From Sulfuricurvum sp. (GTDB taxonomy: Bacteria > Campylobacterota > Campylobacteria > Campylobacterales > Sulfurimonadaceae), in the NCBI RefSeq assembly GCF_028710345.1, contig NZ_JAQTUH010000003.1:248001-312000 (forward strand): DNA of 64,000 nt. The letters run 5' to 3'. A program made the position numbers and the translations under genes. Of this stretch, positions 1 through 8,641 are shown piece by piece. A model generated the notes under the pieces. That model was not told the DNA's origin. It worked only from the letters and a program-made list of their open reading frames with translations, and made no database searches. The stretch's first letter is position 1. Each line of letters begins with the position of its first letter.

Positions 1-385
1 CCAATTGTGTGTAGTGACCACACACTTTTCCCACAGCACACTCGTTTTTGCCATGATCGTAATCTCTCTTTTCATTTGCCCATGCGCTCACAGGATCAGC
101 CGAACGAATATCCTGAGCAGGACCGTTTGACCAACCACCTGCCCAAAAGAGATTTTCACCGTTTGAACCGTTAGAATGGGTCATTTTACAATTATTAGTC
201 GATTTGAGATGATCTGCCCAACTTTGCGCCGAGGCGGCAACTTCTGCGGAATAGGTGATGGACGGGACACCAACTTCTGCACGAACACTATTATGGGTAG
301 CGACGATCTCAGCAGGGTTCACATCACCGCACCATGCTGAGATAGAAAGCATAAGTGTCAACCAAATACTAAAACTTTTTTTCAC
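1..385 (-). CDS. CAP-domain (SCP/PR-1-like) secreted protein, C-terminus cut by window edge
   Basis: The minus strand reads from a GTG start at 383-385, with GAGGAG just upstream, through 128 codons to the window edge without a stop. The first 20 residues form a signal peptide (VKKSFSIWLTLMLSISAWCG). What follows has the CAP/SCP layout: an N-terminal helix ending in HNSVRAEVG, a long helix with AQSWADHL, the NGENLFW segment, and GHYTQ, the CAP signature motif, near the edge. CAP proteins are secreted; bacterial members have been given various roles, and no specific activity can be assigned here. The conserved C-terminal half of the fold lies outside the window. It is the last of a run of exported proteins on this strand. 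Confidence 0.85.
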   Translation of the reverse strand, partial: MKKSFSIWLTLMLSISAWCGDVNPAEIVATHNSVRAEVGVPSITYSAEVAASAQSWADHLKSTNNCKMTHSNGSNGENLFWAGGWSNGPAQDIRSADPVSAWANEKRDYDHGKNECAVGKVCGHYTQL

Positions 386-433
386 TTTTTCTCCTCACTG
401 TAAAATAACTTTTAATAATTTTAGTCGATTCAT

Positions 434-1174
434 CTAAATTGCTTCTGAAAAGTAGCGTTTTATTGCCTCTTTACCCTGTGCAATAATCTCTAAAGGGGGA
501 GATTGGATAGGGTTATCCTCGATAATAATTCCCCCGTTGTCATCATCATACAGTTTTATCTCCAGAGACAAATCCATCATTTCTTTTGGAATATGGGTAA
601 TGCTATTTCCCTCTAAATCCAATGTCGTGAGCTTTTTAAGTGCTGAGAGAGGGGCAATATCGGTGATATGATTCCAATACAGCTCCAACTCTGTGAGATT
701 AATGAGGTTTGATAAAGGTGCAATATCACACAGTTCATTGTTAAACAAATAGAGTTGAGAGAGCTGTCTAAGAGCGGAGAGTGGGGAGAGATCAGTGATT
801 TGGTTGTGACCTAATGAAAGCATAGTAAGCTGTGTCAGATCGAATAAAGGCGAAATATCGGCAATATGGTTTTCCTTGAGATTCAATACTCGAAGCTCTT
901 TAAGTGCTGAGAGCGCTGAAAGATCAGTAATAGAATTATCTTCTAACGAGAGACTATGGAGCTGTGTGAGTTTTGAGAGTGTGGAAATATCGGTGATTTG
1001 AGTGTCATCCAAATAGAGTTCATTCAGCTGCGTAAGCTCTGAAAGGGGTGAAATATCACCCACTATCGTATAGGATAAATCCACTGTAGTGAGCTTTTGG
1101 AGAGAGTCTTTATCGTTCCAATCTACGTGATACTTTTTTTCGATAAGAGCGATAATAATATTGTTCATAGTCAT
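434..1174 (-). CDS. Leucine-rich repeat protein with Roc-linker-like C-terminus
   Basis: About 246 residues with no signal peptide, so probably cytoplasmic. Residues 20-200 are about eight 22-residue LRRs of the bacterial (internalin-like) type, with the recurring pattern ITDISPLSxLxxLxxLxL. The reading frame extends to a TTG at 1201, but that codon has no ribosome site; the ATG at 1172-1174 has GAG six bases upstream and is preferred. The C-terminal 25 residues (NPIQSPPLEIIAQGKEAIKR and following YF) resemble the segment that joins LRRs to the Roc GTPase in bacterial Roco proteins, but the gene stops where Roc would begin. Function unknown; LRRs normally bind proteins. Confidence 0.85.
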   Translation of the reverse strand: MTMNNIIIALIEKKYHVDWNDKDSLQKLTTVDLSYTIVGDISPLSELTQLNELYLDDTQITDISTLSKLTQLHSLSLEDNSITDLSALSALKELRVLNLKENHIADISPLFDLTQLTMLSLGHNQITDLSPLSALRQLSQLYLFNNELCDIAPLSNLINLTELELYWNHITDIAPLSALKKLTTLDLEGNSITHIPKEMMDLSLEIKLYDDDNGGIIIEDNPIQSPPLEIIAQGKEAIKRYFSEAI

Positions 1175-1268
1175 CACATTCTCTATTAACGAATGAGACA
1201 ATTATGAAGATAATGGTGATTACCTGCAACGTGTTGACGATATTGCAGGAGGGTAAATTTCAAATTGG

Positions 1269-2459
1269 TCATTTTCTAAGAAATTCGCTATTTTTATATT
1301 CAGCATTTCTACGTTTTGAATCCGCATTTTGCATATTTTCTAAATCCCTTTTAGCCGCATCAACGTTCATTTGCCAATAACTAGGTTCACGACTTTGAAC
1401 TTCTTGCATTTGCGTTGCCTGATTAACACTCACAAATGTTTCATTGTAGCCGCACCATTGACTTTTATGAATATCATCGCGAGCGAGATTGGTCGCTTCA
1501 CTTTGATCATCAGCAGTCACTTCATAGCGACGTTTATCCTTAGTCGATAAACATTCAAATATCACGATATAATCGTGTAAAAACGATGAGCGACTTTTAT
1601 CTCGTAATAAGTTGATCTTAGATGATGTAAAGTTAGCATGTTCTTCGACTGGCTTAGGATGTGACTCAGCTCGCTGTTTGGCAGAAAGTTCTTCAGTAGC
1701 TCGCACATTATCCCAATAAGCTTTCCAATTCTCTGATGGAGTATAACCTTGCTTATTCTTGATATTCGGATTAGCCCCTTTTGATTCCAATAAACTTTGT
1801 AAACCTGTAAGTGTCGCATAATGGTATGCTGTATTTCCTCCACAGTCAACGGCATTAATATCATATTGGTAATAGTTCAGTATTTGATTATAATAAAGAT
1901 TGCAACTAGTTTGCTGAGCCATTTTCAATAATGGAGTAACACCGCACGCTTCTTTTACAGAGTACGACGCACCATTCGCTTTTAGGAGCTTTGATATCTC
2001 TAAATAGTCCTCTTTTTTACCCGAAATACCAAAATATTTTTTTTCTTTGTCATCGGTAGACGTTGCCCCGATATCTGCCCATCCTAACGGCAACTGTCCG
2101 CAATTGTCCATGATATTTGGATTAGCATTTCGACTAAGTAATAATTTTACCATTTCAAGTTTTCCAAGCTGTGAAGCTTTATGCAACGCTGTTAACCCTG
2201 ATGTATCTTTTGAATCTGCAGCATACCCTGAGTTCAGTAATAATTCAAGAACCTCTTTTTTGTCAAAAAATATTGCGTGTTCCAAATAGTATTCAGGGGG
2301 AAATGGATGTGTAGTTTTAACTCCCTCTTTCACCATTTTATCAACACTAGAAATATCTCCGTTTCTGATTGCTTTAGTAAATTGCTCCTCTAGGGTAGGT
2401 GTCGCACACCCACCCAATCCCAAAAGAATCATCAGCCCTGAGAATATAATTTTAACCAT
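1269..2459 (-). CDS. Ankyrin-repeat lipoprotein with shared C-terminal domain
   Basis: 396 residues from the ATG at 2459, which has AGGAG eight bases upstream; the in-frame GTG at 2468 is too close to that site. Signal peptide with lipobox LGGC, lipid Cys at residue 18. Ankyrin-type repeats occupy about residues 55-235 (for example GLTALHKASQLGKLEMVKLL and a GANPNIKNKQGYTP unit). Residues 282-346 are a distinct domain (RDKSRSSFLHDYIVIFEC through SQWCGYNETFVS) that recurs almost unchanged at the C-terminus of the TPR lipoprotein at 4791-6518. A charged helical tail follows. Probably attached to a membrane facing the periplasm or surface; the partner is unknown. Confidence 0.85.
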   Translation of the reverse strand: MVKIIFSGLMILLGLGGCATPTLEEQFTKAIRNGDISSVDKMVKEGVKTTHPFPPEYYLEHAIFFDKKEVLELLLNSGYAADSKDTSGLTALHKASQLGKLEMVKLLLSRNANPNIMDNCGQLPLGWADIGATSTDDKEKKYFGISGKKEDYLEISKLLKANGASYSVKEACGVTPLLKMAQQTSCNLYYNQILNYYQYDINAVDCGGNTAYHYATLTGLQSLLESKGANPNIKNKQGYTPSENWKAYWDNVRATEELSAKQRAESHPKPVEEHANFTSSKINLLRDKSRSSFLHDYIVIFECLSTKDKRRYEVTADDQSEATNLARDDIHKSQWCGYNETFVSVNQATQMQEVQSREPSYWQMNVDAAKRDLENMQNADSKRRNAEYKNSEFLRK

Positions 2460-2477
2460 AGTGTTCACTCCTAAATT

Positions 2478-3044
2478 TTAATGGTTCCACCGTCGGATCT
2501 TACGACCCGATGGTGACATCAGCCAATCACGATCCACCGAACCGCCGCCTTGTACATATTCGTGTTTATTTACCACGAGATAGCCTGCGTATTTGCCTTT
2601 CGATAGGACGCGTATATCGTTTCCGTCTGTAATATAGCTTTGTTTATGGGTGTGCAAATCATACTTATATACCGCATTCGACGTTGCCCACGCCTCACTC
2701 AAAAAATAAATTACCCCGTCGTCATAACTAAACATCAAGGTATTCATATTCGTCAAATTTTTCTTCGGACCGTTGTCTGTATGACTGCGGACTAAACAAT
2801 GAGATGCATGTCCATTAATATCAACCATCCAGATTTCAGACTCTTCTCCTACCGTATGCACATACGCTACCTTCTTGCCATCATGCGATAGAATTGCTTC
2901 TGAATTATTCGCATCGGTGGTGAGTTGACGGACTTGTGTAGCATCACGATAGAATATATCACCATTGTGTACAAATACGTCAGCTGCAAATAATGTAGAA
3001 GCCGATATCAATAAGACAAGCAATGCAAGATAGTGTTTTTTCAT
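2478..3044 (-). CDS. TolB/PD40-like beta-propeller secreted protein
   Basis: 188 residues with a clear signal peptide (cleavage likely after LFA, residue 20). The mature part carries PD40-type propeller strands: the NGDIFYRDATQVRQLTTD blade, then SEAILSHDGKKVAYVHT and EIWMVDINGHAS, as in TolB and similar periplasmic propellers. It is much shorter than TolB (about 430 residues), so it has only half a propeller unless it oligomerises. The start lies 6 bp after the stop of the SEL1 gene upstream, with no obvious separate ribosome site, so it is probably translationally coupled. Function not known. Confidence 0.75.
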   Translation of the reverse strand: MKKHYLALLVLLISASTLFAADVFVHNGDIFYRDATQVRQLTTDANNSEAILSHDGKKVAYVHTVGEESEIWMVDINGHASHCLVRSHTDNGPKKNLTNMNTLMFSYDDGVIYFLSEAWATSNAVYKYDLHTHKQSYITDGNDIRVLSKGKYAGYLVVNKHEYVQGGGSVDRDWLMSPSGRKIRRWNH

Positions 3045-3050
3045 ACGAAA

Positions 3051-4784
3051 TTAATACTGCACACGTAGTTCATCGAGTCTCTTTTTCGCGTCAGGACTAC
3101 CGAGGGAAGCGGCCACTTTCCACCAACGTATCGCTTCATTCATATCTCTCGTAACCCCTAATCCTCCCTCATAGAGTTCTGCAATACCGTTAATCGAATT
3201 TAGATTATTTTTCGCAGCAGCGAGTCGATACCAGTGCATGGCTTCGGTATAGTTGACAGGTACTCCTTCACCTTTATGATTGAGATACCCCCAAGCATTT
3301 TGAGCAAAATTATTTCCCGATTGTGCCGCAGATTTCCAAAATCTTGCTGATAATGAAAAATTCTTTGCTATTCCGTCACCAGTGTAGTACATCAAGCCAA
3401 TCTGCACTTGAGCGTCAGTATCACCATTTTCGGCACCTTTTTGAAACCATTGCGCTGCTTGAGCATGATCGTTTGGTAAACCTCCCCAACCGTTCAAGTA
3501 ATATGCACCCAATAGCCCTTGCGCTGAAGAACGACCTTGCTCTGCCGATTTGCGCAGCCACTGAGCTGCAATTTTGATATCGGATTGTACCCCATCTCCA
3601 GACGCATACATTTTCGCAAGATTGTATTGAGCCTGTGAATCACCATGTGCGGCACCCAAACTCAGCCAGTGAAAGGCTTGCGCGCTATCTTTCTCGCCCC
3701 CCTCACCAAACAAATACATACTGCCGACAGTCCCTTCCATGACCGGATCGCCCTGCTGTGCTCCAAGCAATGCATAGCGACGAGCTTTTACTAAATCTTT
3801 CGGTACATTCACACCACTGCCGTATTCTGCATAGAGGTTATAAGGGGAACCTCCCCCTGCTTGTACTGCTTGTTCCCAAAGTCGTATAGCCTCTGCTATA
3901 TTTTTATTGACACCAGAACCTTGATAATAAAAATTACCCAATGTTTCTAATCCAGTAGGATCGCCCGCAGAGACCGCTTGTTTTACAAACTGTAACCCTT
4001 TTTGCGGATTTTTAGGTGTCCCTATCCCATTCATCAAATACTCACCCCATGCTGCCATCCCTTGAGGGTCACCGGAAACTGCCGCTTTTTCCATCCAGTG
4101 TGCTGATGCGATTAGGTCATTTTTATTATTTTTCAATGTAGCAGCATACGCAAATGCCCCTACAGGACTACCCGCTTCAGCAGAACGTTTAAACAAAGTT
4201 TCTGCTTCGGTTTGGTTGGTTTGTGTACCCAATCCCAATGATTTAGCGATACCTAAATACGCCATTGCATCCGATTGTCCCTGCGACACAGCACGATTTA
4301 GATAGTTCAAACCGCGTGCTTGATCTTTGCCTACGTTCATCCCATTTATCAAGCTCCAGCCATAGTATGATTGTGAAAATGGATCCCCGGCATCGGCAGC
4401 TTTGGCAAACCATTGCATCGCTTTATTCATATCTTTTTCGACTTTGGTACCCGTTGCATATCCTCCTGCCAGTGCTCTCATAGAGCCAGCATCACCTGCA
4501 TTGGCTTTTTCCATGATCTGTTCGAGTACACTTTTTTGCGGTATCTGCTCTCTTTTCACATTTTCTTTTGCTTGCAAAGACTTATTCAGCGCATCAAATG
4601 GGTCACTCATTTGACCTGATATAATCTTGCCATAATCTTGACTAAAAACATGACGAGCTTGACTCTGTCGATTGTATTCAATCTCACGTTTCAAATAATT
4701 ATTCGAATAAAGATCCGTCGGAGAACCCCATGTTACCGATTGTGATAACATGAGCATTGTTACTAATTGATGGGGTTTCATCAT
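3051..4784 (-). CDS. Exported SEL1-repeat protein
   Basis: 577 residues from the first of two adjacent ATGs; the second (4781) is better spaced from AAGGA. A weak signal peptide spans about residues 1-20, then a polar linker to residue 90. The rest is about 13 SEL1 repeats of 36 residues plus one partial repeat, each with the A..WF.KAA..GD..AQ..LG..Y..G.GV pattern. SEL1 repeats form alpha-solenoids that bind other proteins. The gene starts 6 bp after the TPR lipoprotein's stop and continues into the TolB-like gene with 6 bp between, so these form an operon. Probably a periplasmic scaffold; no enzymatic residues seen. Confidence 0.85.
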   Translation of the reverse strand: MMKPHQLVTMLMLSQSVTWGSPTDLYSNNYLKREIEYNRQSQARHVFSQDYGKIISGQMSDPFDALNKSLQAKENVKREQIPQKSVLEQIMEKANAGDAGSMRALAGGYATGTKVEKDMNKAMQWFAKAADAGDPFSQSYYGWSLINGMNVGKDQARGLNYLNRAVSQGQSDAMAYLGIAKSLGLGTQTNQTEAETLFKRSAEAGSPVGAFAYAATLKNNKNDLIASAHWMEKAAVSGDPQGMAAWGEYLMNGIGTPKNPQKGLQFVKQAVSAGDPTGLETLGNFYYQGSGVNKNIAEAIRLWEQAVQAGGGSPYNLYAEYGSGVNVPKDLVKARRYALLGAQQGDPVMEGTVGSMYLFGEGGEKDSAQAFHWLSLGAAHGDSQAQYNLAKMYASGDGVQSDIKIAAQWLRKSAEQGRSSAQGLLGAYYLNGWGGLPNDHAQAAQWFQKGAENGDTDAQVQIGLMYYTGDGIAKNFSLSARFWKSAAQSGNNFAQNAWGYLNHKGEGVPVNYTEAMHWYRLAAAKNNLNSINGIAELYEGGLGVTRDMNEAIRWWKVAASLGSPDAKKRLDELRVQY

Positions 4785-4790
4785 ATTTCC

Positions 4791-6518
4791 TTATTGAGCC
4801 TGCTGTGCACTCACGAACGATTCGTTGTAACTGCACCACTGGCTTCTGTGCATATCATCACGGGCGAGGTTGGCTGCTTCGCTCTGATCGTTTGCGCTCA
4901 CTTCATAGCGACGCTTATCTTTGGTCGATGGACATTCGAAAATCACGATGTAATCGTGTAAAAACGATGATCGGCTTTTGTCACGCAACAGATTAAATGT
5001 AGTCGTAGTCGGTGCCGAGGTTGCAGAGCTTTGTGCATTGTAGTACGATGGATAACGGACTCTGTTTTCAGTGTCTTTAGATCGATATTCTGCATCACGG
5101 CTTTTTGCCATCAGATCCTCAGCATTGGCAGGATCAAGTTCTGCGGCATTTTTATAAGCATAACGGGCATCTCCATAGGTATAAGCCATATCTAAACTAA
5201 GATACTCATAGCTATTTGCCTTGGCTATGGCACCTTCCGCACGCGTAATCCAATAGCGCGCTCTATTGTCTAAATTATAAGCCGTAGAACAATCATTCAT
5301 CCATCGATCAATATATCCATTCCCCTCATTCCAACTCTCGCTGATAGCTCGACGCCAATAGTAGTCAGGGTATTTCGGATTTAGCTTGATCGCCGCCGTG
5401 TAATCGGCTATCGCTCCGGCATAGTTTTTATCCGTCTGTTTTTGGATACCGCTCAAATACAAGGCATAGGCATCAGGATGATCACGCTTTTCAATCCGTT
5501 CTAATACATTTTCTCGATGCTCTTGATAGGTAGAATAATCAGAGTTCATCACACTCAGCATGATTGATTTGTTGATGTCTTCTAATGCACCGTTATACTC
5601 CCCCAACCAATCTTTGGCAATACTGCGTGTATACAAATAATCTGAACGATATGGAGAGAGTTGTAGAGCTTTATCCGCATCAGACAGCCCCAGTTTATAA
5701 TCCTTGATGCTGATTGCGGAAAGTGCATGATAATTATAATAAGGGGCAAAATTTGAATTTGCCTTGATTGCATCGCTTAGCACTCCGATAGCACCAAAAT
5801 AATCTTTTTCTCTGAACATATGGACACCATTTTCATATGCCTGATAGGCTTCAGGGTGCAATGCTTTTTCACTCTCAGTATTTTTTCTATCAAAACGTGA
5901 TAATGCATCGGCGAGTCGCTCACGAGCGTGTTTACCAATATTCTCTGAGGTATTATCGGGCTTTATCAGCAAAGCCGCCGCCGCATAATCAGCCATCTCT
6001 TCCATCGATTTATCTAACGATTGATAAACTTTTGCCCGTGCGATGAGTGTCTTCGCATATTGCAATTTTTGATCGTACGTGGGAGTTACTTTCTCGCTCA
6101 TATCTAACGCCATTGTAAAATCACTCAAAGCTCCGGTATTATCTTTTAAACGTGTTTTGAGTTCTCCTCGCAGCATCAAATAGATCATTTTATCACTCTG
6201 GGCTTTGGTGTTTGCGATAAGGCTGTCATACTCTTTAAGTGCCTCTTTCGGATTGATCTGCTCTTGAAGTGCAGCACGTTTTTTGACGTAATACGCTACA
6301 TCCTCCGGCGGGGCTTTCGAAATGGCGCCGGCATAACTTTCAAGGGCACTTGATAATTCACCTCGCGCAATCTTTGCGTTCGCTTCTTGAGAGTATTCAT
6401 AAGAGGTCATGGTCGAGCAGGAGGAAAAAGTGATCAGACTCATGACAAGCATTGAATGTATCACTACACGTTTCATATCTTTTTTTGATACTTTTTCATT
6501 TAATTGTGCTGTTTTCAT
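4791..6518 (-). CDS. TPR lipoprotein with shared C-terminal domain
   Basis: 575 residues. Its ATG overlaps the stop of the upstream SEL1 gene (ATGA at 6515-6518), which suggests coupled translation; an internal ATG at 6476 would give a more typical short signal peptide. Lipobox ITFSSC places the lipid Cys at residue 34. TPR units run from about 50 to 470, including HPDAYALYLSGIQ and YAGAIADYTAAIKLNPKYPD, which match units of the neighbouring TPR protein at 7493-9772. Residues 508-575 are the same C-terminal domain as in the ankyrin lipoprotein (RDKSRSSFLHDYIVIFEC; SQWCSYNESFVS), about 85 percent identical by eye. Presumed membrane-attached scaffold in the cell envelope. Confidence 0.85.
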   Translation of the reverse strand: MKTAQLNEKVSKKDMKRVVIHSMLVMSLITFSSCSTMTSYEYSQEANAKIARGELSSALESYAGAISKAPPEDVAYYVKKRAALQEQINPKEALKEYDSLIANTKAQSDKMIYLMLRGELKTRLKDNTGALSDFTMALDMSEKVTPTYDQKLQYAKTLIARAKVYQSLDKSMEEMADYAAAALLIKPDNTSENIGKHARERLADALSRFDRKNTESEKALHPEAYQAYENGVHMFREKDYFGAIGVLSDAIKANSNFAPYYNYHALSAISIKDYKLGLSDADKALQLSPYRSDYLYTRSIAKDWLGEYNGALEDINKSIMLSVMNSDYSTYQEHRENVLERIEKRDHPDAYALYLSGIQKQTDKNYAGAIADYTAAIKLNPKYPDYYWRRAISESWNEGNGYIDRWMNDCSTAYNLDNRARYWITRAEGAIAKANSYEYLSLDMAYTYGDARYAYKNAAELDPANAEDLMAKSRDAEYRSKDTENRVRYPSYYNAQSSATSAPTTTTFNLLRDKSRSSFLHDYIVIFECPSTKDKRRYEVSANDQSEAANLARDDMHRSQWCSYNESFVSAQQAQ

Positions 6519-7411
6519 TTGATATACCCGTGATCATTGAGCCATTTCATAGCGAGACGTTTCCCCTCTTCGACCTGTTCGGGAGTCATCATCTTTACCA
6601 ATTTAGCTTCCAAATCGTAGGCATTCTCATCATGCCCGGTTTCTACAGCGAGAAATACCCACTTAAAACCTTCTGCTTTATTTTCTGGAACGCCATCACC
6701 CAAAAAATAGCCTACACCATATTGTCGCTGAGCATTATTATCGCCGCTTTCAGAGCCTTTTTGGAGCCAATACATCCCTTGCTTATAATCTTTGAGCTTC
6801 ATATAAATACCGCCCAATTCACCGTACGCAATCACCAGTTCCTGCTTAGCTGCCAGAGTGTACCATTTAATCGCTTCTTGGTCATTTTGCTCAGCTCCTT
6901 GACCATTACTATACACGTAACCCATATTACGCTGAGCATCGGCATTTCCCTGTTCCGCCGCTTTTTTATACAAATAAAATGCGGTTGAGCGGTTTTGGGC
7001 AACATCGATACCGTCAAAATAATCATCACCCAGAGAATTTTGTGCACGGGCAGAGCCCAATTCTGCCGCTTTTTTCAGCCATTGCATTGAGGCTGTCTTA
7101 TCCTCCTTGATCCCTTGCCCCTTAGCATATGCGATACTCATAATATATGCCGCTTCAGGATGGTTTTGAGTAGCGGCTTTATTGTACCAACCGATCGCCT
7201 TATCCATATTAGACTCTGTCCCTAAGCCAGCACCATATATCACACCAAGATTGAACTGCGCTTCGGCATTACCCTTGTTGGCGAGTGCAGTCCACTCCTT
7301 AATTGCAGTTGCAAAATCTTCCTTTTGCATCGCCGCTTTTGCCTCTTTGATTCCGGCAAAAGTGGGAACAGTAGCCATTAGTAGGCTCATAGCCAATACT
7401 AAATGTTTCAT
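6515..7411 (-). CDS. Exported SEL1-repeat protein
   Basis: 298 residues from the ATG at 7411, chosen because GAGGAG lies just upstream and the product then starts with a standard signal peptide (MKHLVLAMSLLMATVPTFAG). The longer frame to 7465 lacks a ribosome site. Six to seven SEL1 repeats cover residues 30-265 (for example AQFNLGVIYGAGLGTESNMD), followed by a short helical C-terminus (EEGKRLAMKWLNDHGYIK) seen at the end of many SEL1 proteins. It heads the SEL1/TPR operon and overlaps the next gene by 4 bp. Likely a periplasmic protein-binding solenoid. Confidence 0.85.
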   Translation of the reverse strand: MKHLVLAMSLLMATVPTFAGIKEAKAAMQKEDFATAIKEWTALANKGNAEAQFNLGVIYGAGLGTESNMDKAIGWYNKAATQNHPEAAYIMSIAYAKGQGIKEDKTASMQWLKKAAELGSARAQNSLGDDYFDGIDVAQNRSTAFYLYKKAAEQGNADAQRNMGYVYSNGQGAEQNDQEAIKWYTLAAKQELVIAYGELGGIYMKLKDYKQGMYWLQKGSESGDNNAQRQYGVGYFLGDGVPENKAEGFKWVFLAVETGHDENAYDLEAKLVKMMTPEQVEEGKRLAMKWLNDHGYIK

Positions 7412-7492
7412 CTTTATAACTCCTCTGTAAAATATGTATTGACCAAGGAGCATAAATGTTCCCAACTTATATGATGATTATTTCCATTCTAT

Positions 7493-8641
7493 TTAATGCT
7501 GGGCACTCTTCGCTGCATTGAGTTTGTCTTTATAGCCCTGATCATTCGGATCTAGCTGAACTGCTTTTTCCCAATCCGCGATACTCCCTACATAATCTTT
7601 TAAATAGGACTTTACGATAGCTCTGTCCGAATAGTAGTATGCAATATTCGATTCCAAGCTGATCGCAATGTCCATATCAGCCAACCAACCTTGATTATCA
7701 TCCAACCACCCTTTTGAAATTCCTCTTCGCTTATAAGCAGGTGAAAATTTAGGATCAGCTTCTATTGCGCTGGTAAAATCAACAATTGCGCCTTGATAAT
7801 CTTTAGCATTATGTTTCTTGATCCCGCTTTGGAAAAGTGTATACGCCTGAAGATTTAATTTTTCTTCCACACCCACAACTATATCCCATCGAAGACTGCT
7901 CTTTGCGGTATTAAGCTTATTTTTGTACTCTTGATTATTCGGATCGAGGAGAACCGCTTTTTCATAATCCGAAACACGCCCTGCCCAATCTTTTAAATAC
8001 TCTTTTGCTACTGCACGGTCAGCATAATAAGCAGGATTTTTTGCCTCCAAACTAATCGCCTTGTTTAGATCCTCCAACCACCCTTGATTATCATCAAGCC
8101 AGCCTTTGCTATTTCCTCTAGCTTTATACGCTTCTGCAAATTTCGGATCAAATTTGATCGCGCCAGTATAATCTGTTATAGCACCTTGATAATCTTTGGT
8201 TCTAAATTTTGTCATGCCGTTTTGATAGAGTGCATACGCCTTTGGATGTGATTTTTCTTCTGCAGCCATCATAGTATCCCATTGCAGGGTACTTTTCGCA
8301 CTATTCAACTTATTCTTATAATCCTGATTATTCGGATCGAGTGCAATCGCTTTTTCATAATCCGAAACACGCCCTGCCCAATCTTTTAAATACTCTTTTG
8401 CTACCGCCCTATTAGCATAGGAAACGACATCCTTAGGGTCTAAGCTAATCGCTTTATTTAGATCATCTAGCCATCCTTGATTATCGTCAAGCCACCCTCG
8501 TGAGCCGCCTCTTCGTCGATATGCTTCGGCGTATTTTGGATCTAACACTATCGCATTGGTGAAGTCAGCAATGGCTCCTTTATAATCTTTTGCACCATTT
8601 TTTGCAATTCCGCTTTGAACCAAATTAGCCGCTTGCTCATG
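7493..8641. repeat. Three tandem 393-bp coding repeats (TPR supermodules)
   Basis: Stretches such as the one encoding DYEKA..LDPNNQ.YKNKLN are nearly base-for-base identical between the first two modules (compare 7925-8020 with 8317-8412). The third module has diverged more. The spacing equals one 131-residue module, pointing to internal gene duplication. Confidence 0.75.
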
